A stretch of 5,655 nucleotides of DNA from Candidatus Latescibacterota bacterium. GTDB lineage: Bacteria > JAAXHH01 > JABIQT01. The stretch's first letter is position 1. Every line of letters begins with the position of its first letter. The notes below the pieces were generated by a model. That model ran no database searches. It was not told the origin of the DNA and worked only from the letters and a program-made list of their open reading frames with translations. A program made the position numbers and the translations under genes. The stretch covers positions 1-5,655 of the forward strand of contig JABIQT010000085.1 in assembly GCA_018667995.1 (NCBI GenBank), read 5' to 3'. Shown here piece after piece: positions 1 through 4,922 of this stretch.

Positions 1-726
1 CGCCCCATTCAAAAAGTTCACCACGTCACCGACCACGATAGTGGCTGGAGGTCGGACGTCGAGGACATCTGCCTTTGAGACGATCTCCGCCAAACAGCTT
101 GTGATCACCTGTTGGTCAGGAAACGTACCACGTTCGATTATCGCGACCGGCGTGCGTTCCTGATATCCGTGGTCCAGAAGATGCTCGACAATAATCGGTA
201 ATCGTTCAACACCCATTAGAATAACCAGTGTATCGACACCTGAGAGTCCCGACCAGTCCACTTCTAACTCACCAGGTTGCCTATGTCCAGTAATCACAGC
301 GAATGATCCCGCCACCCCCCGGTATGTGAGCGGAATGCCCGCGGCCGCAGGTGCTGCAATGGCACTTGAGATCCCCGGAACGACTGTGCAAGGAACACCA
401 GCATTTTGACAAGCTAAGAACTCCTCGCCACCACGTCCGAAGACGAACGGGTCTCCTCCCTTTAGGCGTACCACGTCCTGTCCCGACAGTGCTTTCTTTA
501 CGAGCAAAGTATTGATGCCGTCCTGGGGGACAGAATGGTGCCTCGTGCCCTTGCCCACGTAGATGCGTTCAGCCCACGAAGGTGCCTCGTGAAGCAGATC
601 TGGATGAATCAAGCGATCATAGAGGACGACACCTGCCCCACGCAGACACTTCAAACCCTTGACCGTGATAAGTTCAGGATCACCCGGTCCGGCGCCGACA
701 AGGTACACGGTACCAATTGGCTTCAC
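1..726 (-). CDS. cobA: Uroporphyrinogen-III C-methyltransferase (SUMT), 3' end cut by window edge
   Basis: This cytosolic enzyme transfers two methyl groups from S-adenosylmethionine to C2 and C7 of uroporphyrinogen III, giving precorrin-2 for siroheme (and cobalamin). The 242 visible residues carry the family signatures in order: VGAGPGDPELIT at 10-21, YDRLIHPDLL at 36-45, RLKGGDPFVFGRGGEE at 87-102, VPGISSAIAAPAAAGIPLTY at 116-135, ITGH at 145-148 and LVILMGV at 167-173. Only the last few residues should be missing, since single-domain SUMTs usually run to about 250-280 residues. The start is a GTG at 724-726 whose GTGA overlaps the stop of the upstream dehydrogenase gene; a GGAG lies 8 nt before it, inside that gene. 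No ATG offers a better start. Translational coupling to the dehydrogenase is inferred from the overlap. Its place behind sulfite reductase and cysH suggests that its main job here is siroheme supply. The family assignment is firm; a cobalamin role cannot be excluded. Confidence 0.96.
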   Translation of the reverse strand, partial: MKPIGTVYLVGAGPGDPELITVKGLKCLRGAGVVLYDRLIHPDLLHEAPSWAERIYVGKGTRHHSVPQDGINTLLVKKALSGQDVVRLKGGDPFVFGRGGEEFLACQNAGVPCTVVPGISSAIAAPAAAGIPLTYRGVAGSFAVITGHRQPGELEVDWSGLSGVDTLVILMGVERLPIIVEHLLDHGYQERTPVAIIERGTFPDQQVITSCLAEIVSKADVLDVRPPATIVVGDVVNFLNGA

Positions 727-1382
727 GGCATTGGCTCCATAGCAACAGTCTCCGTCTCCACATTCAAGATTTCAGCAATTCTCTCATGAGCCTCTGATTC
801 CCTGCCAGCCTTCAGAAGGCTCAATATGTCAGAATCTACAAGTTCATACCATCGCGCACGACGGCTTTCGAAATCCGGAAATCTCAAAACCAGTTCGTCA
901 CGAAGCGGTCCGATGATTTCTAGAAATTGGGAGTATTCCTCACCTATTTTCTCTGCCAGAGATTCGCGAATTCGAACAGCCAGTGCCGGTGCTTTACCTG
1001 ATGTGGAAATGGCTACTGTGAGTGGACCGCGTCTTAGTATAGAAGGTGCAATGAAATTGCAGTTGGGCACATCGTCCATGGCATTGATAAGGATCTTGCG
1101 GCGTTTGGCCTCGGCACGAATTAGGGTGTTGGTAGCCGATGACATTAAGACGCTTATGACAAGAAAAGCGCCTTCCAGATCGTTGTCCTTGTATTCGCGG
1201 TTCAGCCATGTGACCTTCTTGGAGCGCACGAGCCACTGAAGGCCCTCATGGATAGTCTCGGCAATAACGGTCACTACAGCTCCGGAGTCGAGTAGACCAT
1301 TCGCTTTTGCCACTGCGTGTTCATTGCCACCTATTACGACGCAATCCAGGCCGCGCAGGTCAAGGAATGCTGGATAGTACAT
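723..1382 (-). CDS. Precorrin-2 dehydrogenase, possibly also sirohydrochlorin ferrochelatase (SirC/Met8/CysG N-terminal type)
   Basis: The product (219 residues) matches the length of stand-alone SirC and of the N-terminal half of CysG. The family oxidises precorrin-2 to sirohydrochlorin with NAD+, and some members (CysG, Met8p) also insert Fe2+. The opening MYYPAFLDLRG, the Rossmann strand VVIGG at 15-19, NAMDD at 100-104 (with the conserved Asp pair used by CysG/Met8), the NFIAPSILRRGPLTVAISTS stretch at 109-128, SGKAPALA at 128-135 and EEYSQFLE at 148-155 are all characteristic. S128 sits in the position of the CysG active-site serine. A helical tail of about 60 residues follows. The dinucleotide loop is atypical: GGNEHAVAK where CysG has GGGDVAERK, so the third glycine is replaced by Asn. 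The ATG lies 2 bp after the stop of the upstream hypothetical gene, with a GGA about 9 nt before it. The stop overlaps the SUMT start. Whether it chelates iron itself cannot be read from the sequence, and no other ferrochelatase is visible here. Confidence 0.92.
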   Translation of the reverse strand: MYYPAFLDLRGLDCVVIGGNEHAVAKANGLLDSGAVVTVIAETIHEGLQWLVRSKKVTWLNREYKDNDLEGAFLVISVLMSSATNTLIRAEAKRRKILINAMDDVPNCNFIAPSILRRGPLTVAISTSGKAPALAVRIRESLAEKIGEEYSQFLEIIGPLRDELVLRFPDFESRRARWYELVDSDILSLLKAGRESEAHERIAEILNVETETVAMEPMP

Positions 1383-1384
1383 GG

Positions 1385-1873
1385 TTAGATTCCAATATTC
1401 ACGCCACTGATTGTTACCAGGTCCTGGGTGAATTCAAGGGTGATCTGGCAGCGATCAGTGTCAAAATGCATGCGATAAGCGCCGGGCGCCGTGGTTGTGA
1501 CTGTACAGCTGTCGATGGTCTGTTCCCGCAGGGCCGCGAGCGCCTTGTTCGTGTCGGTGACGGACTGATTGACGATTTTACCGCGCGGTGTTCTGCTGAA
1601 AAGTCGTCGCAATATCTGCTCAGACTGCGGGCTCTCTCTCCGACGAACATGTCCACTCTGAATCGACATGACGAGCAGGTGCTCGAGGTCAGTAACAAGG
1701 TGACCGGAAACAGATCCCGCGGTGGCAGCATCACGGAGTTCTACATATCTTGCCTTTGAATTGCTATCTCCCAACGATGCTATCAGCGCCTCCAACTCTT
1801 GAAGAAGCACCTTTCGCTCAGGTTCATCTATTTCCATGATAGTCTTGTGGATGGAAGTATCTAATTCAGGCAT
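1385..1873 (-). CDS. Unrecognised 162-residue protein encoded between cysH and the siroheme genes
   Basis: I do not recognise a family. The frame is favoured as coding because its stop lies 2 bp from the dehydrogenase start. An in-frame TAA 18 nt upstream also fixes the ATG, and a TAAGGA lies about 12 nt before the start, a rather long spacing. The protein is soluble-looking, with no signal peptide or membrane segment. Residues 6-34 look like a charged amphipathic helix (ERKVLLQELEALIASLG at 19-35). More helical sequence follows to about 118, including a basic stretch HVRRRESPQSEQILRRLFSR at 75-94. The last 45 residues alternate like a small beta meander with two cysteines, C123 and C142. There is no CxxC pair or other metal motif. 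The position suggests a link to sulfite reductase, siroheme delivery or regulation, but that is context only. Overlapping open frames on both strands are weaker, because they lack start signals and operon fit. Confidence 0.72.
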   Translation of the reverse strand: MPELDTSIHKTIMEIDEPERKVLLQELEALIASLGDSNSKARYVELRDAATAGSVSGHLVTDLEHLLVMSIQSGHVRRRESPQSEQILRRLFSRTPRGKIVNQSVTDTNKALAALREQTIDSCTVTTTAPGAYRMHFDTDRCQITLEFTQDLVTISGVNIGI

Positions 1874-2077
1874 CAGAATTGATTGTCCTTAGCATATTTA
1901 TCGAAGCAAACACGACGCCTATCCTGTGTCTCGTCGATTGTTTGGGGTTCTCCGGTCGTATGTCCTATGATGTGGCAACGAATTCAGAGGAATCGAATAC
2001 TAGAATTCAAGATGACACGGTGATATAGTGGTTAAGGTATTGGCAAGTTCCGGCTCTGCTCCACGATTGATTTTTTG
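1874..2077. other. 204-bp intergenic gap between cysH and the unknown gene
   Basis: This is a non-coding gap inside an otherwise tightly packed gene series. Read on the minus strand it starts with CAAAAAATCAATCG just after the cysH stop and ends with TAAGGACAATCAATTCTG before the next ATG. I found no stem followed by a T-run that would make a convincing intrinsic terminator, and no -35/-10 pair near consensus. A weak 5-bp inverted repeat (CGACG at 1913-1917, CGTCG at 1932-1936) could form a small leader hairpin. Two GAATTC hexamers flank a short AT-rich stretch around 1980-2010. The gap may divide the cluster into two transcription units, but the sequence does not prove it. Confidence 0.5.
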
Positions 2078-2857
2078 TTAGTGAGTCTTAGAATCAACAA
2101 GAGCTTCTAGCTCGTGCTCAAAACCACCGGTCTCGATTGGGCAATGCATACCACATTCTTTGGGTGCATTGGTTTCCCACCACCATCGGCCTGCCCGAAG
2201 ATCGTCCCCCGGCTGGACGATCCGCGTGCACGGTGCGCATCCAATGCTTGTGTATCCCTTGCCATACAGAGGATGCTTCGGTACATCATAGGCATCGACG
2301 TATTCCCACACCTCATCCAGCGTCCAGTCGGCCAGGGGGCTAACTTTTGCCAGTCCGCCGTGATCATGATCAATCTCAATTTTACGAATATTGGCCCGGC
2401 TTGCCCACTGGTCACGTCTGAGGCCAGTTACCCACCCATTCAGCCCTTCCAGTGCTCGCCGGATTGGTTCCACTTTGCGAACATTGCAGCAGGTCAACCG
2501 TGAGGGCACTGACTTGTAGAACAGATTGGTCCCGTGGTCGCCCACCATGGTTTCTACCTGTAGCGTATTTGGGAAGTAAACCTGAATGTCGATGCCATAG
2601 TGATCTCGGACTCTGTCTATGAACTCGTATGATTCTTCATGAAGGCGCCCCGTATCGACAGTGAAAACATGGACATCCGGGTTAATTTGCCAGGCCATGT
2701 CCAAGAGCACCATTCCTTCTGCCTGGAAACTGGTGCAGAATCCTAGCTGCTCTCCCCATCTTTCGGATGCCCACTCTATCACCGCTTCTGGGGATTCGGC
2801 GTCAAATTCGATGGCAAGTTGTCCAGCTTCATATTCATCCAGATAGTCATTACTCAT
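2078..2857 (-). CDS. cysH: Assimilatory adenylyl-sulfate (APS) reductase, [4Fe-4S] type CysH
   Basis: This cytosolic enzyme reduces APS to sulfite and AMP, with electrons normally from thioredoxin (EC 1.8.4.10). The 259 residues form a PP-loop-family nucleotide-binding domain with CTSFQAEGMVLLDM at 41-54 and VDTGRLHEES at 67-76. They carry the cluster cysteines C123-C124 (SRLTCCNVRKVEP) and C207-x2-C210 (SIGCAPCTR). The catalytic cysteine is C235 in the C-terminal KECGMH motif. The CC plus CxxC set marks the iron-sulfur, APS-using branch; PAPS-specific enzymes such as E. coli CysH lack these four cysteines. TGLRRDQWASR at 144-154 and the SPLADWTLDEVWEYV stretch from 173 are also typical. The ATG overlaps the sulfite reductase stop in an ATGA, with AGAGGA about 9 nt upstream, so the two genes are probably co-transcribed and translationally coupled. 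Nothing is truncated. Use of PAPS as an alternative substrate cannot be excluded, since some iron-sulfur members accept both. Confidence 0.95.
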   Translation of the reverse strand: MSNDYLDEYEAGQLAIEFDAESPEAVIEWASERWGEQLGFCTSFQAEGMVLLDMAWQINPDVHVFTVDTGRLHEESYEFIDRVRDHYGIDIQVYFPNTLQVETMVGDHGTNLFYKSVPSRLTCCNVRKVEPIRRALEGLNGWVTGLRRDQWASRANIRKIEIDHDHGGLAKVSPLADWTLDEVWEYVDAYDVPKHPLYGKGYTSIGCAPCTRIVQPGDDLRAGRWWWETNAPKECGMHCPIETGGFEHELEALVDSKTH

Positions 2858-4491
2858 ACTATGCGTTCCTCTCCCGCAGCAATGCTGCCAAGGTCTTCAT
2901 CACTGCGACGATGGAAATACTGTTGAATGCTCTCGTGATTCATCCGTTCATCCAGGTAGGAGCGGAATAGCCGCTCCGTGTAGATATGCACAACATCAGC
3001 CGGCACGCGCCGCAGCACCGGATTACCAATGCCTGCCTGGCCGCTTAGGCCACCGCGCAGGAATAGATCATACCCACGCAATCTCTCCCCGCTGTCGCTG
3101 CGTTCTCGTAAGGTAGTAGCCTGCATACCAATGTCGCCGATCCAGTGGTGGGCACACGCGTGAGGGCAACCATCCAGGTTGAGTCGAAGGCCTGCAGTCT
3201 GGTCTCCAAAAACCGTTTCCAGGTGTTCAATAATCTCCTTCAGCTTCTGTTTGGTTTCTCCGACGGCGTAGTTGCAGAACGGTTCTCCTGTGCAGGCAAT
3301 GCTGGAGCGACGGAGATCATTGGCCTCAATCGGAAATCCGATTTTCGATACCCGTTCTGTGACGGATTCGATCCGGTCTCTCGGAATCTCGGAGAGGATG
3401 ATATTCTGCCGTCGTGTTAAGCGAAAGGCGCCACCATATGTGTCTGCCAGGTCTGCCAACTGGATCATCTGAGTTCCGGTGCAGTGACCCAGGAATACAG
3501 GGAACACCACATATGCCAGTCCCCTCTGAACCTGTTCGTTGACTCCCGTATGGTCGAACTCCCGTTCGGGGGGTTCAGGCACCCGTCCCGGGGCGAGCTT
3601 TTTGCCCAGCTTCGATTCAACCAGGTCTCTGTAGCCGTTGACGCCCGTTTCGTGTACCATGAACTTGAGTCTCGATTTTACCCGTGACACTCGGTATTGC
3701 AGATCCTGCTTCCAAACATCAATTATGGCACACAGTACCGGTATCATGTCGTCTGCAGGTACGAATACTCCAAGGTCGACTGACAGTTTGGGCCAGGTCG
3801 AGAGACCGCCGCCAATGCGTACAGCAAAGCCAGGTTTCCCGTCACGAAGTTCACCGATAAGGCTGATACAGTTTATCTCAGGGGCATTGCACTGGTGGCG
3901 ACAGCTTGAAATCGTAATCTTGTGCTTCCTCGGCAAATCGCAGTAGTCGGGATTTCCATAGAAGAAATCAGCCGCTCGGTCTATGAAAGGTTGCGTGTCG
4001 AAGAGCTCGTCACGATCTATACCCGATACCGGGCATCCAGTTATATTTCGAACTGTGTCTCCGCAGCCTCCTGTTGTAGAAAGACCCGCCTCCTCAAGCG
4101 TAGAAAAGATGTCTGGTAGCTGTGCAAGCTCCATCCCATGCAACTGGATATTTTGACGCGTGGTCAATTCTCCGTAGTCCGATCCGTAGGCCTGTGATAA
4201 GCCACCGATAGTTCTAAGTTTGTGCGGCGACACCCGGCCACCGGGTAGTTTCACGCGCATCATGAAATTGCCGATCTTAGGCTTATCGTGATAAAGTCCA
4301 TACCACTGGAGCCGTACCACGTCCTCTTCGGAGATGGCTTCATATCCTTCGCGAATGAGTTCCGGCAGTTCATCTATCACACGAAGCGGCGCCTTGTCAT
4401 TCTTAATACGCTCTATATAATTCCGCTTTCGGACAAGTTCCCAAGTAGGTACCTGTAGTTCTCGTCTCGGTCTTCGGACAGCTTTTGCCAT
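2854..4491 (-). CDS. sir: Siroheme/[4Fe-4S] sulfite reductase, ferredoxin-dependent type (nitrite/sulfite reductase family)
   Basis: This enzyme performs the six-electron reduction of sulfite to sulfide. The 545 residues show two ferredoxin-like half-domains and two siroheme-binding halves. The first half-domain spans about 57-120, with GNFMMRVKLPGG at 74-85 and LTTRQNIQLHGM at 109-120; the second lies around 320-370, with RLTRRQNIILSEIP at 357-370. The cofactor cysteines are C400-x5-C406 (ACTGEPFCNYAVGETK) and C442-x3-C446 (GCPHACAHH); C446 should bridge cluster and siroheme. Anion-binding residues R80, R112, R148, K189 and K191 are all present. K189-x-K191 (PRKHK) is the sulfite-reductase pattern; plant nitrite reductases have Asn at the second position. 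With cysH directly behind it and siroheme genes nearby, sulfite is the likely substrate, though nitrite reduction is possible. There is no flavin domain and no cysJ in view, so ferredoxin is the inferred donor. The ATG is fixed by an in-frame TAG 12 nt upstream; AGGGG lies 6 nt before it. Confidence 0.94.
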   Translation of the reverse strand: MAKAVRRPRRELQVPTWELVRKRNYIERIKNDKAPLRVIDELPELIREGYEAISEEDVVRLQWYGLYHDKPKIGNFMMRVKLPGGRVSPHKLRTIGGLSQAYGSDYGELTTRQNIQLHGMELAQLPDIFSTLEEAGLSTTGGCGDTVRNITGCPVSGIDRDELFDTQPFIDRAADFFYGNPDYCDLPRKHKITISSCRHQCNAPEINCISLIGELRDGKPGFAVRIGGGLSTWPKLSVDLGVFVPADDMIPVLCAIIDVWKQDLQYRVSRVKSRLKFMVHETGVNGYRDLVESKLGKKLAPGRVPEPPEREFDHTGVNEQVQRGLAYVVFPVFLGHCTGTQMIQLADLADTYGGAFRLTRRQNIILSEIPRDRIESVTERVSKIGFPIEANDLRRSSIACTGEPFCNYAVGETKQKLKEIIEHLETVFGDQTAGLRLNLDGCPHACAHHWIGDIGMQATTLRERSDSGERLRGYDLFLRGGLSGQAGIGNPVLRRVPADVVHIYTERLFRSYLDERMNHESIQQYFHRRSDEDLGSIAAGEERIV

Positions 4492-4549
4492 CTTTGGCCC
4501 CTAGGCTCTCTTCAGCTGGTCTGTGAGGTATTTCGTGTTAATCGATCAC

Positions 4550-4579
4550 CAAATAATGCTTGCCGGATCACACTGTCAA
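4550..4579 (-). promoter_or_regulatory. Candidate sigma-70-type promoter for the sulfite reductase-cysH operon
   Basis: On the minus strand, 4579-4574 reads TTGACA, a perfect -35 hexamer. Downstream at 18 bp is TATTTG (4555-4550), which matches three of six -10 positions. A closer match, CATTAT, lies at a 15-bp spacing. The start codon is about 60 nt further on at 4491, so a leader of roughly 50 nt would result. The -35 match and the placement support it; the poor -10 makes it tentative. An activator could compensate, and a palindrome lies just upstream of the -35. Confidence 0.35.
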
Positions 4580-4584
4580 GTAAA

Positions 4585-4598
4585 AACATTATAATGTT
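4585..4598. repeat. 14-bp perfect palindrome, possible operator
   Basis: AACATTATAATGTT is its own reverse complement over all 14 bases. It overlaps by two bases a second perfect palindrome, TTGATCAA at 4597-4604. It lies 5 bp upstream of the TTGACA -35 candidate (minus strand), the usual place for an activator or dual regulator. It also contains TATAAT on both strands. Read as minus-strand RNA it can fold into a 5-bp A/U-rich stem with a U-run after it. That stem is too weak for a confident terminator, but it is an alternative reading. No known regulator motif was matched with confidence. Confidence 0.4.
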
Positions 4599-4922
4599 GA
4601 TCAAGATGGTAATGTATAAGATTAAGAATGACTGCCACCCAAGTGAGATTTCAGATTTCTCGATGTGAAACGAAGTCAGCTGTTTTGTGGGGATACCCGG
4701 AATCGGAATACGAAGCGGCGCTGATAGAGTAAAAGTAGGTCGCGTAGAGATGGTGGTTATGGCAGAAATGTCACTCAGAATTCTTAAGACGCTCTGATCG
4801 AATAAAGACGAGATGTAATGGATTCCACTTACAGTCATTCGGGAGACAGCGGGTCGAAATGGTGCAATAGGAGTTTATATTCCGGGAAATTCGAGTCTTG
4901 GTAATCACCTTATTATTCCAAT

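Larger units (their letters stand above)
4512..4838 (-). pseudogene. Possible remnant of a small membrane-protein gene (DUF2975-like tail)
   Basis: This 108-codon open frame has no Shine-Dalgarno site before its ATG, and the first half of its translation is low-complexity (many Ser, Ile and Thr), so it is unlikely to be an intact gene. The second half is more protein-like. It has a hydrophobic segment SFLILYITILINIIMFLLD at about 70-88, then SVIRQALFGDRLTRNT. This order, a membrane helix followed by a basic turn and a G-D-x-x-T-R-x-N-like motif, resembles DUF2975 membrane proteins, where a GDPFTxxN motif follows a helix. The stop comes just after that motif, where a full protein would carry further membrane helices. 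I read it as a possible decayed fragment. The alternative, a chance frame in AT-rich intergenic DNA, is at least as likely. The candidate sulfite reductase promoter lies inside it. Confidence 0.18.
4492..4922. other. 431-bp AT-rich gap between cysNC and the sulfite reductase gene
   Basis: No gene here is convincing. The gap holds a candidate minus-strand promoter (4550-4579), a 14-bp perfect palindrome (4585-4598) beside an 8-bp palindrome TTGATCAA (4597-4604), and a 108-codon open frame (4512-4838) that may be a gene remnant. Base composition falls to about one-third G+C in 4561-4620, against about half in the flanking genes. After the cysNC stop I see short inverted repeats such as TTCCCGGAA but no stem plus T-run, so no intrinsic terminator can be called there. 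A riboswitch was looked for by eye, including SAM-type core motifs, and none was recognised. Confidence 0.55.

Noticed and set aside
826-1239. Plus-strand open frame of 137 codons opposite the precorrin-2 dehydrogenase
   Set aside because: It lies wholly antisense to a gene with clear family motifs, and its translation is Ser/Arg-rich with no recognisable domain.
1307-1759. Plus-strand open frame of 150 codons opposite the unknown 162-residue gene and the dehydrogenase start
   Set aside because: It runs into the certain dehydrogenase gene, lacks operon context and has no start signal, while the minus-strand frame fits the operon with a 2-bp gap and a bounded ATG.
2020-2065. tRNA-like stretch on the plus strand (TATAGTGGTTAAGG resembles a tRNA D-arm)
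   Set aside because: A D-arm can be drawn (ATAT/GTAT stem), but there is no proper anticodon stem with a 7-base loop, no T-arm with TTCRA and no acceptor pairing. It is most likely coincidence.
2114-2503. Plus-strand open frame of 129 codons opposite cysH
   Set aside because: It is antisense to the conserved iron-sulfur cysteine region of cysH, so it is a shadow frame.
4583-4600. Intrinsic terminator for cysNC at the AT-rich palindrome
   Set aside because: A 5-bp A/U-only-like stem followed by a short T-run is too weak, and it lies over 320 bp past the cysNC stop, beside a better -35 candidate.
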